Notes: generated from the letters alone by a model not told the origin. A DNA stretch of 64,000 bases from JAMXLO01 sp963812505 (GCA_963812505.1 CAWEVM010000007.1:1-64000); one strand, 5' to 3'. Shown: positions 17,334 to 26,870, counted from the stretch's first letter. Numbers and translations: made by a program.

Positions 17334-17960
17334 TCATGGAGCCGCGGGATTGATCAGGGCTGCGTTTTCCGCGGGCAAGGCTCCAAGGGTCCGGGCGGCA
17401 AAGCAGCGCAACGCCAGCGGATAGATCCGATGCTCCTGAGCCAGCACCCGATCGGCCAGTGTCTCGGCGGTATCGCCGGGCAAGACCGGCACCGCCGCCT
17501 GTGCCAGGACCGGTCCCTCGTCCATCGTGTTGGTGACGAGATGCACCGTGCAGCCGTGCAGCTTCACCCCGGCGGCCAGCGCCCGCGCGTGCGTGTCCAG
17601 TCCGGGGAATGCCGGCAACAGGCTTGGGTGGATGTTCAGCATCCTCCCCTGCCAGGCGTCGACCAGGAATGGCGTCAGCAGCCGCATGTATCCTGCGAGG
17701 CAGACGATCTCCGCGCGGGCCTCGCGCAGCGCCGCGTGGATCGCCACTTCGTGCGCGGTCCGGTCGTCGCCGAATGGCCGATGATCGATCGCCACGGCTG
17801 CCACCCCAGCATCGCGCGCCAGCGTGAGCCCCGGCGCGTTTGGCCGGTTCGAAATCACGAGCACGATCTCCGCCGGGTAGGCAGGATCGCGCGCCGCCGC
17901 GATCAGCGAGGCCATGTTGGAGCCACGGCCGCTGATCAGAATAGCGGTGCGCCGCCTCAA
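17334..17960 (-). CDS. purN: Phosphoribosylglycinamide formyltransferase
   Basis: 208 residues. It transfers a formyl group from 10-formyl-THF to GAR in purine synthesis. Key features: N-terminal ILISGRGSNMASLI, the catalytic region GYMRLLTPFLVD...MLNIHPSLLPAFPG (Asn and His of the active site) and GCTVHLVTNTMDEGPVLAQ with the catalytic Asp. The start is a TTG at 17960 whose last bases overlap the purM stop (TTGA), so the two are translationally coupled. No other start gives the complete N-terminal strand. Confidence 0.95.
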   Translation of the reverse strand: MRRRTAILISGRGSNMASLIAAARDPAYPAEIVLVISNRPNAPGLTLARDAGVAAVAIDHRPFGDDRTAHEVAIHAALREARAEIVCLAGYMRLLTPFLVDAWQGRMLNIHPSLLPAFPGLDTHARALAAGVKLHGCTVHLVTNTMDEGPVLAQAAVPVLPGDTAETLADRVLAQEHRIYPLALRCFAARTLGALPAENAALINPAAP

Positions 17961-19039
17961 CCTGGCCAACCGACCGGCAGGTCGATCCGCACCTGGGGCG
18001 GGCCACTGCCAGCCGCGATGTGGCCGATGCGCGCGACGCTTTCGCCGCGATCCCGCAGCAACTCCGTCGCCGCGTCTGCGTCGGCCACCACGATCGCCAT
18101 GCCGATACCGCAGTTGAACACCCGCAGCATCTCGTCCGACGCCACGCCACCGGTGCGCGCCAACCAGCCGAACACCGGCGGGATCGACCAATAGGGTTCC
18201 AGCACCGCCACGGTGTCTTCCGGCAGTACCCGGGGCAGGTTGCCGGGCAGTCCGCCGCCGGTGATATGCGCCGCGGCCTTCAGCAGCCCGGCCCGATGCA
18301 GCGCGAGCACGGCCGGAACATAGATCCGCGTTGGTGTCATCAGCGCCTGCCCGAGCGACACCTCCGGGTCGAACGGCGCTCGTGCGCTCCAGGACAGGCC
18401 GCTCATCTGCACCACGCGCCGCACCAGTGAAAACGCATTGGAATGAACCCCGGAACTGGCCAGCCCCAGGACCGTGTCGCCCGGCACGACGCCGCGAGGC
18501 AACAGATGCCCACGCTCCGCCGCACCGACCGCGAACCCCGCGAGGTCGTAATCACCCTCGCGGTACATCCCGGGCATCTCCGCGGTCTCCCCTCCCACCA
18601 GGGCGCAGCCGGCCTCGTTGCAGCCCGAGGCGATCCCGGCGATCACCTCCCTCCCCTGGTGTGGGTCGAGCTTGCCGGCAGCGAAATAATCCAGGAAGAA
18701 CAGCGGCTCGGCGCCCTGAACCACGATGTCGTTGACACACATCGCCACCAGATCGACGCCGATCGTGTCATGGATTCCGGTCTCGATCGCAATTTTCAAC
18801 TTTGTGCCGACGCCATCGGTGCCGGACACGAGGACCGGATCGGCAAACCCCGCCGCTTTCAGGTCGAACAGTGCGCCGAAGCCGCCGAGGCCGCCCATCA
18901 CTCCTGGCCAATTCGTGGCCCGCGCGAGCGGCTTGATCGTCTCCACCAGCAAATCGGCAGCCTCGATGTCCACGCCGGCGGCCCGGTAGGTCAGCCCGTT
19001 GGCGGCCATTGCCTTTAAATCGTGATCACCACTGGTCAT
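17957..19039 (-). CDS. purM: Phosphoribosylformylglycinamidine cyclo-ligase
   Basis: 360 residues. AIR synthetase, closing the imidazole ring of purines with ATP. It has the AIRS N-terminal domain (SGTDGVGTKLKIA, VNDIVVQGAEPLFFLDYFA, GGETAEMPGMY) and C-terminal domain (GLASSGVHSNAFSLVR, HITGGGLPGNLPR). GAGGG precedes the ATG at 19039 by 6 bases; the frame is open to 19192 but the extra residues do not fit. It overlaps purN by 4 bases and is divergent from the phosphatidyltransferase at 19150. Confidence 0.97.
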   Translation of the reverse strand: MTSGDHDLKAMAANGLTYRAAGVDIEAADLLVETIKPLARATNWPGVMGGLGGFGALFDLKAAGFADPVLVSGTDGVGTKLKIAIETGIHDTIGVDLVAMCVNDIVVQGAEPLFFLDYFAAGKLDPHQGREVIAGIASGCNEAGCALVGGETAEMPGMYREGDYDLAGFAVGAAERGHLLPRGVVPGDTVLGLASSGVHSNAFSLVRRVVQMSGLSWSARAPFDPEVSLGQALMTPTRIYVPAVLALHRAGLLKAAAHITGGGLPGNLPRVLPEDTVAVLEPYWSIPPVFGWLARTGGVASDEMLRVFNCGIGMAIVVADADAATELLRDRGESVARIGHIAAGSGPPQVRIDLPVGWPG

Positions 19040-19149
19040 GCTGGCCCTCGATACGCTACTGCCTGGGTCCGCCGCGCCGGACGATGGCCGGAACACCATA
19101 GGCCAACGGCGCTGCGCAATGCGGAGTGGAATCTTGGAAGTGCAGGCCG

Positions 19150-19719
19150 ATGCCTGACGGATCGCAAGTTGGCCGAAGCGCCTCGACCGCACTCCTGACG
19201 CTGCCCAACGTTATCACATTCGCGCGGCTTTGCGCGGTACCGCTGTCGGTGTGGCTGGTGCTGGAGCACCAGTTCTCCCAGGCATTCTTCCTGTTCCTGG
19301 CCGCCGGCTTGTCGGACGCGGTTGACGGTTGGCTGGCGCGGCGCAGCGGCGGCGGCAACATGGTGGGCGCGCTGTTGGATCCGGTGGCTGACAAGGCCCT
19401 GCTGGTGACAATGTACGTGACCTTGGCGTCGGTGGAGGCATTGCCTGACTGGCTGGCCATTCTGGTGGTGTTTCGCGATGTGGTCATCGTCGGTGGTGTG
19501 GTCGTGCTGTCACTGCTTGGCCAGTCGGTATTGATCCGCCCGCTGTACATTTCGAAGCTTAATACGGTGTTTCAGATTGCACTGGTGGCGCTGACGCTGC
19601 TGCTTTCCGGGTTCGACCTTGCCGCGCCGGCCGTGATGACCGGTCTTATATGGCTGGTCGCGGCGACGACATTCGGTTCTGGCGCCGCCTACGTCTGGGT
19701 GACGGTACGCAACAGATGA
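19150..19719 (+). CDS. CDP-alcohol phosphatidyltransferase
   Basis: 189 residues with about 5-6 membrane helices. The class I CDP-alcohol phosphatidyltransferase motif DGx2ARx8Gx3Dx3D is complete in DGWLARRSGGGNMVGALLDPVAD (about residues 57-79), so it makes a phospholipid headgroup from a CDP-diacylglycerol donor. Length and sequence resemble PgsA (phosphatidylglycerophosphate synthase) or cardiolipin synthase-like members; the acceptor is not determined. Start: ATG 19150 rather than GTG 19126. It overlaps the next gene by 4 bases (ATGA), indicating an operon with the AI-2E transporter family gene. Confidence 0.88.
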   Translation: MPDGSQVGRSASTALLTLPNVITFARLCAVPLSVWLVLEHQFSQAFFLFLAAGLSDAVDGWLARRSGGGNMVGALLDPVADKALLVTMYVTLASVEALPDWLAILVVFRDVVIVGGVVVLSLLGQSVLIRPLYISKLNTVFQIALVALTLLLSGFDLAAPAVMTGLIWLVAATTFGSGAAYVWVTVRNR

Positions 19720-20879
19720 CCGACACGGCTGAACTGCCGCCGCCCGAAGCACCGCCGCCGCCCGCGCCGCGGACCTGGTTCGCCGAGGTGGCGACCGCCC
19801 CGGGCCAAGCGACTCGTGGCCAGCGCGTGGCGTTGGTGGTCGGGCTGCTGGTGGTGGCGTGGCTTGCTCTGCAACTTTTCGCCTCGGTGCTGGCGCCGTT
19901 CGTCGCCGCAGCCGGCATCGCCTACGTACTTGACCCACCCACCACGCGGCTCACCCGATTGGGGCTAGGCCGCGGGCTTGCGGCGCTGCTGATGATCCTG
20001 GGCCTGATCGCCGTTGTTCTGCTGTTCGCGCTGCTGCTCTACCCTCTCATCCTACAGCAGATCGGCCTGCTGCTCGGCCGTATTCCGCAATACGTGCAGT
20101 TGCTCCAGCGTTGGGCCAGCACGGTGCTCACCGACCTGCAGCAGAACTTCGGCTCCGACGTGGTGAACGACAAGTTGCGCGACCTGGTGAGCAGCCAGGC
20201 CGGCAATATGCTGAGCTTCATTGCCTCCTCGCTCACCAGCGTTACGGGAGCGGGCTTTGCGATCTTCAATGTACTCACGCTCGCCGTGGTGACGCCGGTT
20301 GTGGGCTTCTATCTGCTGCGCGACTGGCCGCGTGTGGTCGCCATGGTCAATTCCTGGCTGCCCCATCGCTACGCCGACGTCATCCGTGCCCAGGCCCGCG
20401 AGGTGGACCGGATCCTGTCAGCCTGGGTGCGTGGGCAGGCGCTGTGCTGCATTATCCTGGCGCTCTACTACGCCTCCGCGCTGACCGTGGCCGGTCTGGA
20501 TCTCGGCCTTATCGTCGGCATGGCGGCGGGGCTGCTGTCGTTCATCCCCTATGTCGGCTCGATTACCGGAGGCATCACCGCGCTGGGCCTGGCCATGGCG
20601 CAGTTCCCACTTTGGCGCGGCGTCATCGTGGTGGGCGGCGTGCTGGTGTTCGGCCAGATACTGGAAGGCTATGTGATCTATCCGCGCTTCCTGGGCGACC
20701 GCGTGGAACTGCCGGCGGTATGGGTCATATTCGCCCTGTTCGCCGGTGGCGCGGCTTTCGGCTTTCTCGGTGTGATGCTGGCGGTGCCGGTAGCCGCGAC
20801 GATCGGCGTGCTGTGCCGGTTCTGGCTGCGGCGCTATCTGGCCAGCCCGCTTTATCTGGACCCGCCCACCAAGCGATAG
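19716..20879 (+). CDS. AI-2E/PerM-family transporter
   Basis: 387 residues with a Pro-rich cytosolic N-terminus, then two helices (about 45-110), a soluble region about 120-190, and a C-terminal group of five or more helices. The FIPYVGSITGG motif and GQILEGYVIYPRFLGDRVELPAVWVIFALFAGG segment are the signature of the AI-2E exporter/PerM superfamily. Known members export autoinducer-2 or act as Na+/H+ antiporters; the substrate here is open. In many alphaproteobacteria this gene precedes hdaA, as it does here. ATG at 19716 overlaps the upstream stop. Confidence 0.9.
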   Translation: MTDTAELPPPEAPPPPAPRTWFAEVATAPGQATRGQRVALVVGLLVVAWLALQLFASVLAPFVAAAGIAYVLDPPTTRLTRLGLGRGLAALLMILGLIAVVLLFALLLYPLILQQIGLLLGRIPQYVQLLQRWASTVLTDLQQNFGSDVVNDKLRDLVSSQAGNMLSFIASSLTSVTGAGFAIFNVLTLAVVTPVVGFYLLRDWPRVVAMVNSWLPHRYADVIRAQAREVDRILSAWVRGQALCCIILALYYASALTVAGLDLGLIVGMAAGLLSFIPYVGSITGGITALGLAMAQFPLWRGVIVVGGVLVFGQILEGYVIYPRFLGDRVELPAVWVIFALFAGGAAFGFLGVMLAVPVAATIGVLCRFWLRRYLASPLYLDPPTKR

Positions 20880-20917
20880 AATTTGAGCCTCCTGCGGCGA
20901 GGCCGCTGAGGCCACCG

Positions 20918-21265
20918 TCAGCGCGGCCAGCCTCGATTGATCAGATCCTGCTCCTGAGACGGGGACAGGATGGTGTCGGAGCGCCCGAGGGGGTCGGCCG
21001 CCCGTTGTGTTTCATGCTGGTTTTGGGCAGCCCGCCTGTTGCCTCCCCCGGGACCGCCATCGCTCGGGTCGGCTCTCGCACCCTCGTTCGCGGTGCTGTC
21101 ATCGCCTGCGCGGGCATAGGCGGCTTTCCCGCGAAGCGTCACGGCGGCGAGATCGACCGCGCAGGGGACCGTGGCCACCGCTACCACCGCGGCGGCTCCG
21201 AGCAGCGCTCGCAACGTCCGGCGGGACTGCGCAGGGGTCGGTGCTGGCATGGTCAACAGTGGCAT
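20918..21265 (-). CDS. Hypothetical exported or anchored protein
   Basis: 115 residues. A basic N-terminus and a hydrophobic segment (TLRALLGAAAVVAVATVPCAVDLAAV, about 16-41) suggest a signal anchor or signal peptide; the rest is polar and ends in ILSPSQEQDLINRGWPR. No known domain. AAAGGGGGA stands 4 bases before the ATG at 21265, one of the strongest ribosome sites here, so I take it as real. It is divergent from the lipoprotein gene at 21405; the 139-base gap should hold both promoters. Confidence 0.55.
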   Translation of the reverse strand: MPLLTMPAPTPAQSRRTLRALLGAAAVVAVATVPCAVDLAAVTLRGKAAYARAGDDSTANEGARADPSDGGPGGGNRRAAQNQHETQRAADPLGRSDTILSPSQEQDLINRGWPR

Positions 21266-21404
21266 CGTTCCCCCTTTGAAGCCCCGCTGCCTGGACAGCG
21301 GACCTTGCCGCCGCAAAGCTCTGCTCACGGCACTGTTTTCGCCTGCATATCGGTTTCACGATGGATTGCACACGTGAAGAAGGTACAGCGCGGTAAGGAG
21401 GGTC

Positions 21405-22352
21405 ATGCACCGCGGACCGTTCTCCGCCAAGGCAGGTCTCCTAGCCAGCCTCGCAGGTTTGATAGCCCTGTTTGCGACACTGACGGGCTGCGGCTCGTAC
21501 CGGCCTGTTGGCATTCCATCAATGCCGCCCGCCGCCTTACCGACCTATGGCCTCGGTGACTCGTATCAGCTCAGCGACGGCAGCAATGACAGCGTGACCG
21601 CGGCGGACGACGATGTGGTCCACTGGCGCGACAACGATGGCACGTTCGTGACCTCGCGCGATATCCTGGCGCCACGTCTGACCTGGGCCGACAGCGCCAC
21701 CCTGGGGGAGCGCGGCATAAGCGGGGATCCGTCGCTGCTTTTTCCGCTGCGACCCGCGAAGAGCGTCAAGTTTACCGCCACGCGCACCGTCCATCCGCGC
21801 AGGGGCGGCCAACAGGTGACCGTGCAGGAGGACTGGGTCTGCGACGTCATCGGTGCGGTACGGGTGACGACAGGGGCTGGTGATTTCGATACCTGGCGGA
21901 TCGATTGCACGATGCGCGAGACGCCGGCCGTGACCGGCAATGGCCTCATTCAGCGGAGGTTCTACTATGCTCCGGACATTGGGTTCTACGTCCGCACCGA
22001 CGAGGCGGTGGGTGACGGCCCATTCCAGATCACCGAACTGACAGGTTACACCAGCTCCGATCCGGTATTGGCCGACAGCGCACTCCGCCAACGTTCCTAC
22101 GCGCTGCAGCGGGCATTGGAAACTCAACTGAGTGGCAGCCAGGCGAAGTGGTCCGATGCCGACACAGGCGCGGCCGGCGTGGTCACGCTGGTGGACACGA
22201 AGCACTCCGCGCAATACGGCTGGTGCCGCGACTTCGCCGAGCGCATCCAGTCGTCAGGCCGCGCCTACTCGCTGCACGGCACCGGCTGCCGCGATCCCGC
22301 GAAGATCTGGGACATCGTCGCGATGGCGCCGGGCAGCGGCGGAGGCAACTGA
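21405..22352 (+). CDS. Putative lipoprotein with 17-kDa-antigen-like C-terminus
   Basis: 315 residues. The N-terminus carries a lipoprotein signal with the lipobox LTGC at about residues 26-29, so Cys29 should be lipidated. The C-terminal part GWCRDFAERIQSSGRAYSLHGTGCRDPAKIWDIV resembles the conserved end of Rickettsia 17-kDa surface-antigen-type outer-membrane lipoproteins (paired Cys, WCR.F). The middle 200 residues are not recognised. Likely an outer-membrane or periplasmic face protein. It lies in the conserved perM-hdaA neighbourhood but seems to be an addition there. Confidence 0.7.
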   Translation: MHRGPFSAKAGLLASLAGLIALFATLTGCGSYRPVGIPSMPPAALPTYGLGDSYQLSDGSNDSVTAADDDVVHWRDNDGTFVTSRDILAPRLTWADSATLGERGISGDPSLLFPLRPAKSVKFTATRTVHPRRGGQQVTVQEDWVCDVIGAVRVTTGAGDFDTWRIDCTMRETPAVTGNGLIQRRFYYAPDIGFYVRTDEAVGDGPFQITELTGYTSSDPVLADSALRQRSYALQRALETQLSGSQAKWSDADTGAAGVVTLVDTKHSAQYGWCRDFAERIQSSGRAYSLHGTGCRDPAKIWDIVAMAPGSGGGN

Positions 22353-22394
22353 GTACGGCTTGACTATCTGTCGGGGCCAGTTCGGAGTTCTGGG

Positions 22395-23114
22395 GTGAGC
22401 ACCTCGGGTCAACTGCCGCTGCCACTCTTTCGCGGGCCTCGCTTCGCCGCAATCGACTTTCGCGAGGCGCCGTCCAATGCCGCTGCCTGCGCGTGGCTGC
22501 GCCGCACTGCCGACTGGCCTGACCGGCGGCTGGCTATCTGGGGCGAATCCGGACGTGGCAAGACTCACCTGCTGCATATCTGGGCGGCTCGTACGGGTGC
22601 CGTGCTTTGGTCCGGGACCGGGTTGGCGGCTCTCCCCGAATTGCCCACTGCCGGCATCGCGCTGGATGACGCCGACGCCGTGACCGACGAAGCCGCACTC
22701 CTGCATCTGCTGAACACGGCAGGTGAGGCCGGGCTGCCGATCCTGCTTGCCTCTCCCGCGCCGCCATCGCGCTGGCCGGTCCGTCTGCCTGATCTCGCCA
22801 GCCGTCTGCGTGCGATCACCGCAGTGAAGATCGGCCCCCCGGAGGACACGCTGCTGCGGACGCTGCTGGCGCGGCTGCTCGCCGAACGGCAGCTACGTCT
22901 GCCGGAAGCGGTGCAGGAATGGCTGGTGCAACGCCTGCCGCGCAGGGCCTCTGCGCTGGGCGACGCGGTCGGCCGCCTGGATGCCGCCTCGCTCGAGCAA
23001 CGCCGCAACATCACCGTGCGGTTCGCGGCCGTGGCGCTGGCCGACCTGCTGGCGCCGGATGAAATTTCCGGGACGGTTCCGCCGCCCTCGCGGGACGGCC
23101 CGGCTCTCCTGTAG
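22395..23114 (+). CDS. hdaA: DnaA regulatory inactivator, Hda/HdaA type
   Basis: 239 residues, about the size of a lone DnaA-like AAA+ domain without the DNA-binding C-terminus. The N-terminal QLPLPLF (residues 6-12) is the sliding-clamp-binding motif; Walker A is GESGRGKTH and Walker B is the LDDAD stretch. With clamp-bound DNA, Hda proteins stimulate ATP hydrolysis by DnaA and so prevent re-initiation. Start GTG 22395 keeps the clamp motif near the N-terminus. ppk1 starts 9 bases after its stop, matching the alphaproteobacterial perM-hdaA-ppk order. Confidence 0.88.
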   Translation: MSTSGQLPLPLFRGPRFAAIDFREAPSNAAACAWLRRTADWPDRRLAIWGESGRGKTHLLHIWAARTGAVLWSGTGLAALPELPTAGIALDDADAVTDEAALLHLLNTAGEAGLPILLASPAPPSRWPVRLPDLASRLRAITAVKIGPPEDTLLRTLLARLLAERQLRLPEAVQEWLVQRLPRRASALGDAVGRLDAASLEQRRNITVRFAAVALADLLAPDEISGTVPPPSRDGPALL

Positions 23115-23123
23115 GATCGCGGC

Positions 23124-25361
23124 ATGAAATCGCCCACCCAAGAGTCGCCGGCGCACGGCAACGGCGCAGTCGAGGTACTCGACCGGCCCGTCGGGCCGTC
23201 CCGGCCCGAGCAGGTCACGATTTCGCCGGACAGTCCCGACCGGTTCATCAACCGCGAGCTCTCCTGGCTCGATTTCAACCATCGTGTGGTCGAGGAGGCG
23301 GAGAACCCGCGTCATCCGCTGCTCGAGCGAGTGCGCTTTGTGTCGATCAGTGCGTCCAACCTGGACGAGTTCTACTCGGTGCGCGTGGCCGGCCTGATCG
23401 GGCAGGCGAAAGCCGGCCTCACCGCCCTCTCGCCGGACGGACGAACGCCGGCGCAGCAGCTCGCCGAGATCAAGATCCGCGCCGAATCGCTGCTCGCCGA
23501 GCAGCAGCGAGTGTGGCGTGAACTGCGCGGTCTGTTGCGCGAGGCCGGCATCGAGGTGTGCGAGCCGACCGAGCTGTCGGCCAACGATGTGAAGTGGCTC
23601 GAGGCGTGGTTCATGGAGCGGGTGTTTCCGGTGCTGACGCCGCTCGCCATCGATCCGGCGCATCCGTTCCCGTTCATTCCAAACATGGGCCTCGTGATGG
23701 CTCTGCTGCTGCTCCGCGCCGAGGACGGGCAGAGCATGCGGGCGCTGCTGCCGCTGCCCAGCCAGGTGGACCGCTTCGTTCGGCTGCCTGGCTCGACCGG
23801 CGAACCGATCCGCTTCGTGATCCTCGACGATCTGGTCGGGCTGTTCCTGGACCGGCTGTTCCCCGGCTTCCGGGTTACCGGCCAGGGCACGTTCCGCCTG
23901 ATCCGCGACACCGACGTGGAGTTCGAGGAAGAGGCGGAGGACCTGGTCCGCTCCTACGAGACGGCACTGAAGCGCCGGCGGCGTGGCGTCGCGATCCATC
24001 TCGGCATGGATGCCAAGATGCCGGAGGAGCTGCGTGCGCTGGTGGCCGCCGAGACCGGCGCCACGCCGGACGAAACACATATCGCCAATGGACTTCTCGG
24101 CGTCGCCGACCTGCGACATCTCATTGTCGATGACCGCCCCGACCTGCTGTTCCCGCCCTACACGCCGCGCTTCCCTGAGCGCATCCGCGACTTTGGCGGC
24201 GATTGCTTCGCCGCCATTCGCGCCAAAGACATCATTGTCCACCACCCGTTCGAAAGCTTCGACGTGGTGGTGCAGTTCCTGCGTCAGGCGGCACAGGACC
24301 CGAACGTCATCGCGGTCAAGCAAACACTGTACCGCACCAGTCGCGACTCACCGATCGTGAAGGCGCTGATCGAGGCGGCCGAGGCCGGCAAGTTCGTCAC
24401 CGCCGTGGTGGAGCTGCGCGCGCGCTTCGACGAGGAGATGAACATCCAGCTGGCACGCACGCTTGAGGCGACGGGCGTGCAGGTCGTGTATGGCTTCGCT
24501 GAACTGAAGACCCACGCGAAGCTGTCGCTGGTGGTGCGCCGCGAGGGCACCGGCGTGCGTTCGTACGCGCATTTCGGTACCGGCAACTACCACCCGATCA
24601 CCGCGCGTATTTACACCGATCTGTCATTCTTCACGACTGATCCCGACCTGACGCGCGACGCGGCACGGCTATTCAACTTCATGACCGGATATGCGCGGCC
24701 GGAACTGATGGATGCGATCGCCTTCAGTCCGCTGACGACGCGGGCAGTGCTGTCTGACCTGATCCGTCGCGAGATTGCCTTCGCGCATGCTGGCAGGCCG
24801 GCGGGCATCTGGTTGAAGCTGAATTCGCTGGTCGATGAGACGATGATCGACCTGCTGTATGAAGCCTCGCGCGCTGGCGTCAAGGTGATGGGCGTGGTGC
24901 GCGGCATCTGCTGCCTGCGCCCCGGCGTGCCAGGCCTGTCAGAGAACATCCGCATCAAGTCGATCGTCGGCCGCTTCCTGGAGCACAGCCGCATCTGCGT
25001 GTTCGGCAACGGCCATCCGCTGCCCAGCCGGCACGCGCGCGTCTATATCAGCTCGGCCGACTGGATGGTGCGCAACATGGATTGGCGCGTGGAAACGCTG
25101 GTGCCGATCCATAATCCAACTGTGCACGCACAGGTGCTCGACCAGATCATGGTGGTGAACCTGAAGGACTCGATGCAATCGTGGGAACTGCGCGGCGACG
25201 GCGTGTGGCGGCGCGTGCCACCCGGCAAGAAGCCGATCTCGGCGCACCACTATTTCATGACCAACCCATCGCTTTCGGGCCGCGGTTCCGCGTTGCACGG
25301 GCCCGCGGTTGCATCGCCGCTCGTCAATCATCGTCGCCCGGATCGCGTGAACCAGGACTGA
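23124..25361 (+). CDS. ppk1: Polyphosphate kinase 1
   Basis: 745 residues, family-typical. It polymerises the gamma phosphate of ATP into polyphosphate. Domains in order: N-terminal helical (FINRELSWLDFNHRVVEEA), head, and two PLD-like catalytic domains; the phosphohistidine lies in YAHFGTGNYHPITARIYTDL and the second conserved region in HARVYISSADWMVRNMDWRVE. TAGGAT (23112-23117) overlaps the hdaA stop and ends 6 bases before the ATG, with no Shine-Dalgarno sequence, so it could be a leaderless promoter. ppx follows after 3 bases. Confidence 0.97.
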   Translation: MKSPTQESPAHGNGAVEVLDRPVGPSRPEQVTISPDSPDRFINRELSWLDFNHRVVEEAENPRHPLLERVRFVSISASNLDEFYSVRVAGLIGQAKAGLTALSPDGRTPAQQLAEIKIRAESLLAEQQRVWRELRGLLREAGIEVCEPTELSANDVKWLEAWFMERVFPVLTPLAIDPAHPFPFIPNMGLVMALLLLRAEDGQSMRALLPLPSQVDRFVRLPGSTGEPIRFVILDDLVGLFLDRLFPGFRVTGQGTFRLIRDTDVEFEEEAEDLVRSYETALKRRRRGVAIHLGMDAKMPEELRALVAAETGATPDETHIANGLLGVADLRHLIVDDRPDLLFPPYTPRFPERIRDFGGDCFAAIRAKDIIVHHPFESFDVVVQFLRQAAQDPNVIAVKQTLYRTSRDSPIVKALIEAAEAGKFVTAVVELRARFDEEMNIQLARTLEATGVQVVYGFAELKTHAKLSLVVRREGTGVRSYAHFGTGNYHPITARIYTDLSFFTTDPDLTRDAARLFNFMTGYARPELMDAIAFSPLTTRAVLSDLIRREIAFAHAGRPAGIWLKLNSLVDETMIDLLYEASRAGVKVMGVVRGICCLRPGVPGLSENIRIKSIVGRFLEHSRICVFGNGHPLPSRHARVYISSADWMVRNMDWRVETLVPIHNPTVHAQVLDQIMVVNLKDSMQSWELRGDGVWRRVPPGKKPISAHHYFMTNPSLSGRGSALHGPAVASPLVNHRRPDRVNQD

Positions 25362-25364
25362 CCC

Positions 25365-26870
25365 ATGCCATTCAAGCCGTCTGCCGACGTTCCACGCTGC
25401 GCCGTGGTCGATCTCGGATCGAACTCCGTGCGCCTCGTCGTCTACGAAGGTGCGTGCCGCAACCCGGTGGCGATCTTCAACGAAAAGGCGGTGCTGCGTC
25501 TCGGTCGCGGCCTGCAGGCGACCGGGCGGCTGAACGAAGAGGGCATGGGGCAGGCCCTTACCGTGCTGCACCGCTATCATTCCGTGGCTCGTGCGATGGG
25601 CGCGGCGCCGTTCGAGATACTCGCCACCGCCGCGGTGCGCGACGCGCGCAATGGTGCGGACTTTGTCGCCGGCTTGCAGTCGCGCATGCCCGGCGTGCCG
25701 ATCCGTATTCTGTCAGGCCAGCAGGAAGCGGAATATTCGGCGGAAGGCGTGCTGTGCGGAATCCCGACGGCGGATGGCATCCTGGCCGATGTCGGCGGTG
25801 GTTCGCTGGAACTGGTGCGTCTCAACCGAGGCGCTCGTGGCGTGTCGCACACGCTGAGCCTTGGCGCGATACGGCTGGCGGAGCGCGCCGGCGGCGATCC
25901 AGTCCGCGCCCGCGCAATCGCTGAGGCCGACCTCGCGACCGTGCCGTGGCTGGCTGAGGGCGCCAATTGCGATCTGTATCTGGTGGGCGGCGCGTGGCGC
26001 GCGCTTGCACGCATCCACATGGCGCAGACCGGCTATCCGCTGCAGATGGTGCACCACTACACGATCGGACGCGAGGAGGCGCGCGACCTGACCGGCGTGA
26101 TCGCCGGTGCCGGTCGCCGTGCGCTCGAGCGGCTGCCGGGGCTGTCACGCCGACGCATCGATGATCTTCCCTATGCCGCCGTGGTGCTGCGGCGCGTGCT
26201 GCGTGCGACTGCCGCGCGGCGGGTTGTTTTCAGCGCGAGCGGACTGCGTGAGGGCTGGTTCATGCAGCGCATGCCTGACGCGATCCGCGTCGAGGACCCT
26301 CTGTTGGCGGCGGGCCATGAGTTTGCGGCGCGGCTGGGCCGCGACCCGAAGCTGCCTCCCGCGCTGTTCAACTGGACCGATCCGCTGTTCCCGGCGGAGT
26401 TGGGTGAGGCGCGGCGGCTGCGCGAGGCCGCATGCTGGATGTCCGACATCGGCAGCCACGATCATCCGGAGTTCCGTGCCGAACAGGCGTTCCTGCGTGT
26501 GCTGCGCCAGCCGGGGATCGGGCTGGATCATCACGCCCGGGCATTCCTCGCGCTGGCAATCGCCATGCGTTACGAGGTGGACACCGAGGCGCCATTCCTG
26601 CGTCCGGCACGACTGCTGCTTGACGTGTCGAGCACGCACCGGGCGGAGGTGCTCGGCGTTGCGTTGCGCCTGGCCTACACGCTATCGGCCGGCACGCTGG
26701 ATCTGCTGGCGGGGACAGGGCTGCGGCTTGCGGGCAGTCGGCTGATCCTGCGGCTTGAGGAGGACAGCGGCGTGTTCGCCGGTGAGAGCGTGATGCGCCG
26801 GCTGGATCGGCTGGCGCAGGCCGTGGGGCTGGAGGCCGCGACTGAGGCGGTGCGAGAGCGGGCGGCGTGA
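25365..26870 (+). CDS. ppx: Exopolyphosphatase / guanosine pentaphosphatase (Ppx/GppA)
   Basis: 501 residues. The N-terminal Ppx/GppA actin-like fold has CAVVDLGSNSVRLVVYE, the EILATAAVRDARNG and SGQQEAEYSAEG segments and the second phosphate loop ADVGGGSLEL; the C-terminal half is the HD-like helical part usual for long members. It releases phosphate from polyphosphate ends, or pppGpp. It starts 3 bases after ppk1, so polyphosphate synthesis and breakdown are in one operon, the common alphaproteobacterial arrangement. Confidence 0.95.
   Translation: MPFKPSADVPRCAVVDLGSNSVRLVVYEGACRNPVAIFNEKAVLRLGRGLQATGRLNEEGMGQALTVLHRYHSVARAMGAAPFEILATAAVRDARNGADFVAGLQSRMPGVPIRILSGQQEAEYSAEGVLCGIPTADGILADVGGGSLELVRLNRGARGVSHTLSLGAIRLAERAGGDPVRARAIAEADLATVPWLAEGANCDLYLVGGAWRALARIHMAQTGYPLQMVHHYTIGREEARDLTGVIAGAGRRALERLPGLSRRRIDDLPYAAVVLRRVLRATAARRVVFSASGLREGWFMQRMPDAIRVEDPLLAAGHEFAARLGRDPKLPPALFNWTDPLFPAELGEARRLREAACWMSDIGSHDHPEFRAEQAFLRVLRQPGIGLDHHARAFLALAIAMRYEVDTEAPFLRPARLLLDVSSTHRAEVLGVALRLAYTLSAGTLDLLAGTGLRLAGSRLILRLEEDSGVFAGESVMRRLDRLAQAVGLEAATEAVRERAA

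Noticed and set aside
22893..24323. 476-codon open frame antisense to hdaA and ppk1
   Set aside because: The ppk1 frame has all catalytic motifs; the antisense product has none.
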